In this document: one piece after another, positions 1 through 6,232 of the stretch | Layout: the number at the start of each line of letters is the position of its first letter | Numbering within the stretch: position 1 is the stretch's first letter | Assembly (NCBI GenBank): GCA_910588315.1 | Contig: CAJUQF010000032.1 | Location: 1 to 18,408, forward strand | From: an uncultured Christensenellaceae bacterium | Lineage (GTDB): Bacteria > Bacillota > Clostridia > Christensenellales > Pumilibacteraceae | Direction of reading: 5' to 3' | Length of the DNA stretch: 18,408 bases | Made by a program: the position numbers and the translations under genes | Notes under the pieces: generated by a model | What the model was told of the DNA's origin: nothing | The model's input: only the letters and a program-made list of their open reading frames with translations | Database searches by the model: none

Positions 1-130
1 GCCACACACGGAGCGCAACGAGGTCTAAAGCTCCCTACAAACATCTTTCGATTATAGTTTTACGGTATTCCATAAAATATCCATATACGTCGATTCTATT
101 ATTGCTTTTCGATAAGCAATTTCATTGTGC

Positions 131-162
131 AATTCGTAGGGCAGGCAGACCCTTGCCTGCCG
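131..162 (+). repeat. Hairpin element A1, stem GGCAGGC
   Basis: Head AATTCGTA is followed by the arm GGCAGGC (140-146), the loop AGACCCTT (147-154) and the arm GCCTGCC (155-161), a perfect 7 bp stem. The same stem recurs at 331-352. Confidence 0.85.
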
Positions 163-180
163 CTACTCGGATTATTGCTT

Positions 181-220
181 TGCCACACACGGAGCGCATG
201 GGTCTGCGCTCCCTACGAAC
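181..220 (-). repeat. Hairpin element C2, inverted member with stem GGAGCGCA
   Basis: GGAGCGCA (191-198) and TGCGCTCC (205-212) form an 8 bp stem around a 6 base loop, followed by CCCTACGAA. Read on the minus strand it has the same head and AGACCC loop core as element A1, but a different stem. With A1 upstream it also makes a larger inverted pair, TTCGTAGGG (133-141) against CCCTACGAA (211-219). Confidence 0.8.
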
Positions 221-261
221 TTCTTTCTGTTATTGTTTTACGGTAAGCAATTTCATTGCGT

Positions 262-292
262 AATTCGTATGGAACGACGCCTCGGCGTTCCG
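262..292 (+). repeat. Hairpin element B1, stem GGAACG
   Basis: Arms GGAACG (271-276) and CGTTCC (286-291) flank a 9 base loop. The head here is TTCGTATGG instead of TTCGTAGGG. A second copy is at 506-536. Confidence 0.75.
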
Positions 293-321
293 TTTGTTAT
301 CGTAAAGCAATTATATTGTGC

Positions 322-353
322 AATTCGTAGGGCAGGCAGACCCTTGCCTGCCG
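322..353 (+). repeat. Hairpin element A2, stem GGCAGGC
   Basis: Arms at 331-337 and 346-352 with loop AGACCCTT, identical in stem and loop to the copy at 140-161. Confidence 0.85.
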
Positions 354-371
354 TTTCTCGGATTATTACCC

Positions 372-414
372 TGCCATAAGCGGAGCGCATGGAGGTCTAA
401 AGCTCCCTACGAAC
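372..414 (-). repeat. Hairpin element C3, degenerate inverted member
   Basis: Contains CGGAGCGCATGG and GGTCTAAAGCTCCC. Only the outer GGAGC/GCTCC part can pair. Near-identical copies lie at about 1-41 and 617-655. All three share the GGTCT core, the complement of AGACC in the plus-strand members. Confidence 0.75.
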
Positions 415-505
415 ATCTTTCGATTATCGTTTTACGTTATTCCATATTCAAATATCCATATACGTCGATTCTGTTATTGCTTTACGATAAGCAATTTCAT
501 TGCGT

Positions 506-536
506 AATTCGTAGGGAACGACGCCTCGGCGTTCCG
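506..536 (+). repeat. Hairpin element B2, stem GGAACG
   Basis: Arms GGAACG (515-520) and CGTTCC (530-535), head TTCGTAGGG, otherwise the same as the copy at 262-292. Confidence 0.75.
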
Positions 537-564
537 TTTGTTATCGTAAAGCATTTATGTTGCG

Positions 565-597
565 TAATTCGTAGGGCGGTCAGACCCTTGACCGCCG
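565..597 (+). repeat. Hairpin element A3, stem GGCGGTC with compensatory changes
   Basis: Arms GGCGGTC (575-581) and GACCGCC (590-596) with loop AGACCCTT (582-589). Against the copies at 140-161 and 331-352, arm positions 4 and 6 differ and both partner positions in the other arm have changed to restore pairing. Loop and head are unchanged. Confidence 0.85.
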
Positions 598-796
598 TTT
601 CTCGATTTATTGCTTTACCACAAGCGGAGCGCATGGAGATCTAAAGCTCCCTACGAACATCTTTCTATTATTGCCTTGCGTTATTCCGTATACAAATACC
701 CGTATACATCGATTCTATTATTGAAGAAACGGCGGTCGACATTAACGTATCTGCATTTTACCGTAAAGCAATTTACCGCAATGCTTTCTTTCTACA

Positions 797-839
797 TAAA
801 AAACACGGACGCACGACAAAAAGGTGCGCCCGTGTTTTT
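797..839 (-). terminator. Intrinsic terminator after thrS
   Basis: Read on the minus strand, ACACGGGCGCAC and GTGCGTCCGTGT form a 12 bp stem with one G-U pair and a 9 base loop, followed by a run of six T. The mismatch pairs as G-U only in the minus-strand transcript, which supports that orientation. It begins about 20 bases past the thrS stop. Confidence 0.9.
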
Positions 840-861
840 GCTTTACTATTTAATTTATCTA

Positions 862-2796
862 TCAATTTATCGCTTTGGTGTCGATCTCTTCGCGTATCTT
901 ATGATAGAACTCGTCGAAAGTCATCGTGCCGAGATTGTCGTTGCGATGCCGAACCGAAACAACGTCCTGTTCGGCTTCCTTATCGCCTATCACGAGCATG
1001 TACGGCACTTTATCGACCTGCGCTTCGCGGATCTTGTAACCGATCTTTTCGTTGCGGTTGTCTGCGGTCGCGAGTATGCCGCGGCGTTTAAGCTCCTCGG
1101 TAAGCGCGTTACACTTATCCGCCGTGCGTTCCGTAAGCGACATGACGCGCACCTGCTCCGGCGATATCCACAACGGGAACGCGCCGCCGAACTTTTCTAT
1201 GAGCAATGCGAGCGTGCGCTCGTAACAGCCGATCGAACTGCGGTGAATGATATACGGCGTCTTTTTCTCGCCGTTCTCATCGATGTACGTCATATCGAAC
1301 CGCTCGGCAAGGAACATATCGACTTGGATCGTAAGGAGCGTATCGACTTTACCGTAAACGTTACGCGATTGGATATCGAGCTTGGGACCGTAGAACGCCG
1401 CCTCGCCTATTCCTTCGACATACTCGACGCCGAGGTCTTCGAGGATATGTTTCATCGTGTCCTCTGCGGCTTTCCATTTCTTAGGTTCGTTGATATACTT
1501 CTCTTTGTCCTTGGGGTCCCAGCGCGAGAAACGATAGAAAATATCGTCGCGCAAACCGAAAATATTGAGCATGTACTCGCAAAGGTCCAAACAGCCTTTA
1601 AACTCTTCTTCGAGTTGTTCGGGTGTGCAGATTATATGCCCGTCGGCGAGCGTAAACTGTCTGACGCGCGTAAGCCCGTGCATTTCGCCGCTCGCCTCGT
1701 TGCGGAACAGCGTGCTTGTTTCGGCATAACGGCACGGCAGATCGCGGTAGCTTTTAAGCCCGTTTTTGTAAATCATGTATTGGAACGGACATGTCATGGG
1801 ACGGAGCGCAAGTACCTCGTCGTCCATAACTTCGTCGCCGATTATGAACATGCCGTCGCGGTAATGATCCCAATGCCCGCTGAGTTTATAAAGATCGCTT
1901 TTAGCCATGTACGGCGTTTTGGTAAGCATGTAGCCGCGGCGCTCTTCTTCGTCCTCGACAAAGCGCTGCATTATCTGCATCATCTTTGCGCCTTTGGGCA
2001 TGAGCAGCGGCAATCCCTGTCCGACGCGTTCTTCGGTCATGAACAGTTTCATATCTCTGCCGAGCTTGTTGTGATCGCGCTTTTTCGCCTCTTCGAGCTT
2101 TTGCAGATATTCTTCCACCTCGGACTTTTTCTCGAACGCCACGCCGTAAATGCGCGTGAGCATTTTGTTATGCTCGTCGCCCTTCCAATACGCGCCGGCA
2201 AGCTGAACGAGCTTGACGTGCTTTACCTTGCCCGTACTCGATAAATGCGGTCCGCGGCAAAGATCGACGAAATTGCCCTGACGATAGAACGTTATCTTAC
2301 TGCGCGCCGGAAGTTCTTCGATGAGCTGCATTTTATAAACTTCGTTATAGCCCTGCATTTTGGCAAGCGCCGCTTTGCGCGTTACGACTTCGCGCTCGAT
2401 GGGAAGGTCTGCTGCGATTATCTGGTTCATCTCGTTTTCGAGCGCCGCAAGGTCGTCCATGGTAATCGCGAACGGCAGGTCCACGTCATAGTAGAATCCC
2501 GTCGACGTAGCCGGTCCGATTGCGAGCTGTGCTGCCGGATATACGTTCTTTATCGCCTGCGCGAGAATGTGCGACGCAGTATGGCGGTAAACTTCCTTGC
2601 CCTCGTCGTCGCGATACGTGAGTATCTCGAGCGCACAATCGCCGGTAAGCGGTGCGGTGAGATCGACGAGTTCGCCGTTCGCACGGGCGACGAACGCCGC
2701 GCGATGCAGGTTGTCGCTGATGCGCTTTGCTATCTGCTCCGCAGTCGTTCCGTTTTCGACTTCGATGACGCTTCCGTCTTTGAGTGTTATGTTCAT
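862..2796 (-). CDS. thrS: Threonyl-tRNA synthetase
   Basis: Class II aminoacyl-tRNA synthetase that activates threonine with ATP and charges tRNA-Thr in the cytoplasm. The 644-residue protein has full family length: an N-terminal TGS domain (about 1-62), an editing domain with the site residues His72, His76, Cys180 and His184, then the catalytic core with motif 2 around RNEASGEMHGLTRVRQF and motif 3 around HRSSIGCYERTL, and a C-terminal anticodon-binding domain. The catalytic zinc ligands Cys336, His387 and His518 are all present. The start at 2796 is chosen because AAGGAGAT lies 6-13 bases upstream and the TGS domain begins there; an in-frame start at 2841 would add 15 unrelated residues and has no ribosome binding site. 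Transcription is controlled by the T-box leader directly upstream. Confidence 0.98.
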   Translation of the reverse strand: MNITLKDGSVIEVENGTTAEQIAKRISDNLHRAAFVARANGELVDLTAPLTGDCALEILTYRDDEGKEVYRHTASHILAQAIKNVYPAAQLAIGPATSTGFYYDVDLPFAITMDDLAALENEMNQIIAADLPIEREVVTRKAALAKMQGYNEVYKMQLIEELPARSKITFYRQGNFVDLCRGPHLSSTGKVKHVKLVQLAGAYWKGDEHNKMLTRIYGVAFEKKSEVEEYLQKLEEAKKRDHNKLGRDMKLFMTEERVGQGLPLLMPKGAKMMQIMQRFVEDEEERRGYMLTKTPYMAKSDLYKLSGHWDHYRDGMFIIGDEVMDDEVLALRPMTCPFQYMIYKNGLKSYRDLPCRYAETSTLFRNEASGEMHGLTRVRQFTLADGHIICTPEQLEEEFKGCLDLCEYMLNIFGLRDDIFYRFSRWDPKDKEKYINEPKKWKAAEDTMKHILEDLGVEYVEGIGEAAFYGPKLDIQSRNVYGKVDTLLTIQVDMFLAERFDMTYIDENGEKKTPYIIHRSSIGCYERTLALLIEKFGGAFPLWISPEQVRVMSLTERTADKCNALTEELKRRGILATADNRNEKIGYKIREAQVDKVPYMLVIGDKEAEQDVVSVRHRNDNLGTMTFDEFYHKIREEIDTKAIN

Positions 2797-2853
2797 GAGT
2801 CTATATCTCCTTGATCCGACTGATCGAATATTATAACGCAAGGCGCCGAGAAC

Positions 2854-2882
2854 AAAAAATCCTTAACAATAACTGTTAAGGA
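2854..2882 (-). terminator. T-box regulatory terminator
   Basis: On the minus strand TCCTTAAC (2882-2875), a 7 base loop and GTTAAGGA (2867-2860) form a perfect 8 bp stem, followed by six T. The hairpin sits between the T-box sequence and the thrS start, as expected for the leader attenuator. Confidence 0.93.
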
Positions 2883-3072
2883 CGATTTTCGAGTTCGTGG
2901 TTCCACCTTACTTCGCGCAACAAACGTTACGCCTCTTTTCTTGCAAACGGCAAGCCGTTCCCGTTACTTTGCGGTGGTTTCGCTTGTGCGCCGACGGCTG
3001 CAAGGTTTCCAGCTGCTCCCTGCTCTCTGTAAGCCCGTACGCGGCTACTTGTCCGACACGGAATATTCGATT
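2854..3072 (-). promoter_or_regulatory. T-box riboswitch, threonine specific, controlling thrS
   Basis: The minus-strand transcript shows T-box leader landmarks in order. An AGAGAG motif in stem I lies near 3027. A candidate specifier, GAAACCACC, lies at 2981-2973; both tandem codons read ACC, a threonine codon. A stem III hairpin follows, with ACGGC/GCCGT inside GCAAA/TTTGC. The conserved T-box AGGTGGAACCACG is at about 2910-2897, and a terminator lies downstream. The TGGA bulge would pair with the free CCA end of uncharged tRNA-Thr and favour the antiterminator, so thrS is expected to rise when threonyl-tRNA is low. The landmarks are seen in the sequence; the mechanism is established for the family; the exact specifier register is inferred. 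Confidence 0.93.
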
Positions 3073-3078
3073 GAATAC

Positions 3079-3107
3079 ATTCTACCACCGCCGCAACGCT
3101 TTGTCAA
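3079..3107 (-). promoter_or_regulatory. Sigma-A-type promoter of the thrS leader
   Basis: TTGACA (3107-3102), a 17 base spacer and TAGAAT (3084-3079) on the minus strand. Predicted transcription start is near 3072, just upstream of T-box stem I. Confidence 0.88.
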
Positions 3108-3144
3108 GCGAATCGCCGCGGCATAATACAAAAACAAAATTCCG

Positions 3145-3996
3145 TCAGCCGGCTTTTTTTCGTTCGATCTTACTCTTGATCCCGCTTATAACTACGAACG
3201 CGACAAACATTATACATACAAGCGCTATCCATATCGGTATACCTGCGCCGGAGAACGGTATCACGCCGCTGCCGAGATATGCGGTAAGCCCTATCATGAC
3301 GGGACGCGTTACAAGACAGATGACCGTAAAGTACGTATACGACATCGACGTTATTCCGGCTATCATGCACAACATATCGTCCGGGAATGCCGGGAAAAGC
3401 AGCATGATTATAAAAATGAACCGACCCTTTTCGCACATGATCTTTGCGTACTTGTCGGTGTTTTCTTCGCCGAACATCCAATTACACAGCTTGCGCCCGA
3501 ACACTTTCCCGAGCATGAACGATATGAGCGAACCGATGATCGTGCCTATAACCGACAGTACAAAGCTCCAGGTCGCGCCGTATATCGCAACACCGAGAAG
3601 TATCGTCACGGCTTCCGGGATCGGCAAGACTACGACCTGAAAAACGGTCAAACCGATAAATATCGCAATACCCCAAAATCCGCTGCCGCGAATGTATGCC
3701 GCGAGCGCATCGAAATCGGAAAACTTTTCGTTCAGTCCCGTCGTATAGTAAATAACGTATGCGACGACTACCGTCGCGGTTATTCCTGCAACGACCGCGG
3801 CTATGCGCGATACACGTTTGAACTTTTCGTCGTCCGCCGCACAGTAAAATATCGGGCATAACAACAACACTATTACGGATACGTAATAAAAAACCGCGCT
3901 GCGCGGTTTCATATATATCTCGCATAACAAGGTCATCGCGGCACAAAGCATGCTCACGGCAACGCCGCCGATAACCGATTTGTTCGAAGCCTTCAC
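3145..3996 (-). CDS. TVP38/TMEM64 (DedA-like, VTT domain) membrane protein
   Basis: Polytopic inner-membrane protein with an N-terminal pair of hydrophobic segments and a VTT (SNARE-associated) domain over roughly residues 95-250. The domain is recognised from VLPIPEAVTILLG, the glycine-rich GTIIGSLISFMLGKVFGRK stretch and LFPAFPDDMLCMIAG, which correspond to the re-entrant loop and the following helices of the TVP38/DedA superfamily. Members are linked to lipid scrambling and membrane homeostasis; substrate is not shown here. The C terminus is short and basic. The start is uncertain. The GTG at 3996 gives a basic residue ahead of the first membrane segment, while a TTG at 4032 would add 12 residues. 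Neither has a clear ribosome binding site, and the TTG overlaps a candidate -35 box. It follows the HD gene by 27-63 bases and may be read from it as well. Confidence 0.85.
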   Translation of the reverse strand: MKASNKSVIGGVAVSMLCAAMTLLCEIYMKPRSAVFYYVSVIVLLLCPIFYCAADDEKFKRVSRIAAVVAGITATVVVAYVIYYTTGLNEKFSDFDALAAYIRGSGFWGIAIFIGLTVFQVVVLPIPEAVTILLGVAIYGATWSFVLSVIGTIIGSLISFMLGKVFGRKLCNWMFGEENTDKYAKIMCEKGRFIFIIMLLFPAFPDDMLCMIAGITSMSYTYFTVICLVTRPVMIGLTAYLGSGVIPFSGAGIPIWIALVCIMFVAFVVISGIKSKIERKKAG

Positions 3997-4002
3997 GCTA
4001 TT

Positions 4003-4032
4003 ATTATACGCAATAACCGCGCGATAAATCAA
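4003..4032 (-). promoter_or_regulatory. Candidate promoter for the TVP38-like gene
   Basis: TTGATT (4032-4027), an 18 base spacer and a perfect TATAAT (4008-4003) on the minus strand. The predicted transcription start coincides with the GTG at 3996, which would make a leaderless message. Confidence 0.5.
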
Positions 4033-4059
4033 GGTCCGACGATTATTGCCTATATAATT

Positions 4060-4659
4060 CTAATCCACGAGCGAGTTCGCTGCGATCTCCGGAAACAGCG
4101 AATAAATGTTACATCCGCATTTTTCGTCGAAATACTTTTTTATCGCAAAGAATTCACGCCACCGTACGACCGCATATTTATGCACGCCGTGCCTGAGTGC
4201 AACGTCCATAAGGCGTTTTTCCATGATGCAAACGCCGTTCGGCAATGATATTCCGTCGCAAAGCTGAACGAGCTTGTCGTAATCGTCGTATTCGGTTCCG
4301 GCAAGATATTCGCGCAAAAATTCGCGGCGAGCATCTGTACATTTGAGTAAATTCAAATAATCGTCGAAACCCTCGAATCGCGGGTACGAGTGCGTCAAAC
4401 ATATTCGCGCTATCTCCGGCTCACCCAAGCTCATCATATATTCGTAGCCGTCGAATACGTGTTCAACGCCCCAAGAGCCTTTGCGTCTGCCTATATCGTG
4501 CAACAGACCGAGTACGTACGCTCTGTCGCCGTCCATACCGCAACGCTCGGCTATTGTACGCGCGGCGTATGCGGCGGTACGACTGTGCGGCGCCCAAAGT
4601 CCGGGCGTCAATATCTCGGCGGCGGAGAGTTCTTTTTCCGCTTGTGCTACGGTCAACAT
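4060..4659 (-). CDS. HD-domain metal-dependent phosphohydrolase
   Basis: Soluble protein of 199 residues built around one HD domain. Metal-binding positions are visible as His25 (APHSRTAAYAA), the His54-Asp55 doublet (LLHDIGRRKG), and Asp135 (QLCDGISL); His67 and His90 fit the extra ligands of bi-metal HD proteins. HD proteins act on phosphate esters, often nucleotides or cyclic nucleotides, but nothing here fixes the substrate. I chose the ATG at 4659, which has GGAG seven bases upstream; an upstream start at 4707 would add 16 very basic residues encoded inside rnhA. The gene overlaps the end of rnhA by 7 bases, so the two are probably translationally coupled. I do not recognise a named family member. 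Confidence 0.85.
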   Translation of the reverse strand: MLTVAQAEKELSAAEILTPGLWAPHSRTAAYAARTIAERCGMDGDRAYVLGLLHDIGRRKGSWGVEHVFDGYEYMMSLGEPEIARICLTHSYPRFEGFDDYLNLLKCTDARREFLREYLAGTEYDDYDKLVQLCDGISLPNGVCIMEKRLMDVALRHGVHKYAVVRWREFFAIKKYFDEKCGCNIYSLFPEIAANSLVD

Positions 4660-5102
4660 GCGCTTTCTCCGAGCTTGCCTATCTCCGCTCTCGCGGCGGC
4701 GTCGCAACGATTGTTATATTCGTTGTCGGCATGACCTTTTACCTTGATAAAAGTCACGTCGTGATATGCGAGTTTTTCGTAAAGCGCCTGCCAAAGGTCT
4801 TGATTTTTTACGGGTTTTTTATCGGCGGTACGCCAGCAGTTGCGCCGCCAGTTATCCAGCCAATGCTGTTCTATCGCATTAACGAGATACGCCGAGTCCG
4901 AATAAAGCCGCACCGTACATTTTTCCTTAAGTGCGGACAGTCCGGCAACGGCGGCATAAACTTCCATACGATTGTTAGTCGTATCGGGATCGCCGCCCGC
5001 GAGCAGTTTTTCCCTGCCGCCGTAAATGAGTATCGCGCACCAGCCGCCCTTGCCCGGATTACCGCTGCACGCTCCGTCCGTATAAATGTCAACCGCTTTC
5101 AT
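4653..5102 (-). CDS. rnhA: Ribonuclease HI
   Basis: Endonuclease that cuts the RNA strand of RNA-DNA hybrids, removing primers and R-loops. At 149 residues it is the usual bacterial length. The DEDD active site is complete: Asp9 in YTDGACSGNPG, Glu47 in NNRMEVYAA, Asp69 in YSDSAYLVN and Asp134 in NRCDAAARA, with the conserved His124 in VKGHADN. The basic-protrusion region is present as WLDNWRRNCWRTADKKPVKNQ. The start at 5102 has AGGAG ten bases upstream; a longer frame to 5192 would run back into the tRNA terminator. It is the first gene after tRNA-Trp and its stop overlaps the start of the HD gene. Confidence 0.97.
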   Translation of the reverse strand: MKAVDIYTDGACSGNPGKGGWCAILIYGGREKLLAGGDPDTTNNRMEVYAAVAGLSALKEKCTVRLYSDSAYLVNAIEQHWLDNWRRNCWRTADKKPVKNQDLWQALYEKLAYHDVTFIKVKGHADNEYNNRCDAAARAEIGKLGESAC

Positions 5103-5141
5103 GATATCGGCGCTCCTGCCGCATTTACAAACTCTTTGTTT

Positions 5142-5166
5142 AAAAAAACCACCGTAACGGTGGTTT
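5142..5166 (-). terminator. Intrinsic terminator after tRNA-Trp
   Basis: On the minus strand AACCACCG, a TTA loop and CGGTGGTT form the hairpin, followed by a T-run at 5148-5142. It starts right at the tRNA 3' end and separates the tRNA from rnhA. Confidence 0.88.
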
Positions 5167-5242
5167 TGGCAGGGGCGACGCGATTCGAACACGCGACCAA
5201 CGGTTTTGGAGACCGCGACTCTACCAGCTGAGCTACGCCCCT
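5167..5242 (-). tRNA. tRNA-Trp, anticodon CCA
   Basis: A 76-base cloverleaf with acceptor arms AGGGGCG and CGCCCCT, D-arm TAGCTCAGCTGGTAGAG, anticodon stem GCGGT/ACCGT around the loop CTCCAAA (anticodon CCA, tryptophan), T-arm with GTTCGAATC, discriminator G and an encoded CCA end. It stands alone with its own promoter and terminator. Confidence 0.97.
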
Positions 5243-5252
5243 AAGCGTATAT

Positions 5253-5281
5253 AGTGTACCATTTTCCTTTTGCAAAGTCAA
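5253..5281 (-). promoter_or_regulatory. Promoter of tRNA-Trp
   Basis: TTGACT (5281-5276), a 17 base spacer and TACACT (5258-5253) on the minus strand, about 10 bases before the mature tRNA 5' end. Confidence 0.8.
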
Positions 5282-5443
5282 TTATTTGCATACCGATTTC
5301 AAATACAATTTTTTGTATTCATAATTTTGCACGCAATTACGTTTCGATCAATATAATTAATAGGCGCTGTAACCGCGCATACGCTATATAACGGGATTTT
5401 TTCGTCTTTTATGTCGAAATCGCTTTATTTGCAAAACTTAAAG

Positions 5444-5452
5444 TGTTACAAT
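5444..5452 (+). promoter_or_regulatory. Candidate extended -10 element before the phosphodiesterase gene
   Basis: TGTTACAAT is an extended -10 (TGn plus TACAAT). Transcription would start about 7 bases on, at the ATG at 5459. An overlapping TTGCAA-17-TGTAAT pair (5429-5457) is an alternative. No Shine-Dalgarno site precedes this ATG. Confidence 0.45.
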
Positions 5453-5458
5453 GTAATC

Positions 5459-6232
5459 ATGAACGAAAAAGTTATTTTGATCCTCGTCGACGGGATGCGT
5501 CCCGACGCATTTACTTCTTGCGGCAACCCCTACGCCGACAAGTTATTATCGGAAAGCGCATACACGCTGAACGCGGCGACGGTCATGCCGTCCGTTACAC
5601 TTCCCGTACACTTTTCGCTGTTCCACAGCGTACCGCCCGTGCGGCACGGTGTTACGACAAATATTTACACGCCGCCCGTCCGCCCTATCGACGGATTGTT
5701 CGAAAAATTGAACGCCGCAGGCAAAAAGTCGGCGATGTTCTATTCTTGGGGCGAGCTGCGCGACGTTGCGAGACCCGGGTCGCTATCGCATTCCCTATTT
5801 CGCAACGGATACATATACGATGACGCGGGCGAACTGCTCACCGACGCCGCGATAAAATTTATAAATACAGACGCGCCCGATTTCTTATTTCTGTACCTCG
5901 GCAAAACGGACGGTGTCGGACATGACTGCGGCTGGATGTCCGAAGAACAATTGTCTTGTGTGAACAATGCCATATCTTGCATTAAGCGCATTATTGCCGC
6001 CGCCGAGGGTTACACTGTAATTGTTACCGCCGATCACGGCGGACACGACAGAATGCACGGAACGGATATGCCCGAAGACATGACTATACCGGTCATTGTT
6101 CGCGGCGCCGGATTTAAACCCGGAAAGTTCGAAAACAAAGTAACTATCACCGATATTGCGCCGACAGTCGCCGGGCTTGTCGGTTGCGACGTTGCACCGG
6201 AGTGGGAAGGGAGCGCATTGTTCCGTAAATGA
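5459..6232 (+). CDS. Alkaline-phosphatase-superfamily phosphodiesterase (type I PDE/nucleotide pyrophosphatase-like)
   Basis: Two-metal hydrolase of 257 residues that should cleave a phosphate mono- or diester. All expected metal ligands of the superfamily are present: Asp11 (ILVDGMRPD), a nucleophile most likely Thr47 in PSVTLPVH, Asp151 and His155 (KTDGVGHD), Asp192 and His193 (TADHGGHD) and His200. The PSxTxPxH arrangement resembles the NPP/type I phosphodiesterase branch. There is no signal peptide, so it acts in the cytoplasm. The start at 5459 matches the beginning of the core strand; an upstream frame to 5411 adds 16 residues without a ribosome binding site. The stop overlaps the start of the MFS gene (ATGA), so the product probably processes what that transporter imports. 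The substrate is not visible. Confidence 0.88.
   Translation: MNEKVILILVDGMRPDAFTSCGNPYADKLLSESAYTLNAATVMPSVTLPVHFSLFHSVPPVRHGVTTNIYTPPVRPIDGLFEKLNAAGKKSAMFYSWGELRDVARPGSLSHSLFRNGYIYDDAGELLTDAAIKFINTDAPDFLFLYLGKTDGVGHDCGWMSEEQLSCVNNAISCIKRIIAAAEGYTVIVTADHGGHDRMHGTDMPEDMTIPVIVRGAGFKPGKFENKVTITDIAPTVAGLVGCDVAPEWEGSALFRK

Larger units (their letters stand above)
1..723. repeat. Modular array of palindromic repeats, no gene
   Basis: No convincing gene lies between the window edge and the thrS terminator. The stretch is built from a few recurring modules. One is a hairpin family with the head TTCGTAGGG, seen on the plus strand near 133, 323, 508 and 568, once with one changed base at 264, and on the minus strand as CCCTACGAA near 211, 407 and 649 (CCCTACAAA near 34). 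The second is an AT-rich linker containing ATATACGTCGATTCT, with copies at about 51-105, 423-480 and 666-723. The third is a short piece around GCAATTTCATTG or TTATCGTAAAGCA. The inverted module starts near 1, 181, 372 and 617, so spacing is 180 to 245 bases and not constant. The array continues past the left edge. Short open frames crossing it are repeat translations, not genes. Confidence 0.85.

Noticed and set aside
318..644. Open frame of 108 codons in the repeat array
   Set aside because: It translates the palindromic repeats, with the same peptide pieces recurring in step with the DNA modules. No start signal or domain is visible.
1..723. CRISPR array
   Set aside because: The repeats differ in stem sequence, occur in both orientations, have unequal spacing (180-245 bases between like modules), and the intervening sequence is itself repeated. 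No cas gene is in the window.
610..2244. Plus-strand open frame of 544 codons antisense to thrS
   Set aside because: It lies opposite the well supported thrS gene, begins in the repeat array and crosses the thrS terminator. It has no ribosome binding site or recognisable domain, and is a shadow of thrS codon usage.
2897..3640. Plus-strand open frame of 247 codons over the T-box leader and the TVP38-like gene
   Set aside because: It overlaps a clear riboswitch and a membrane protein gene on the other strand, and has no ribosome binding site or domain.
5302..5319. Hairpin AATACAA/TTGTATT between tRNA-Trp and the phosphodiesterase gene
   Set aside because: A 7 bp AT-only stem, weak and without an adjoining T-run in a useful position; it could be chance in an AT-rich spacer.
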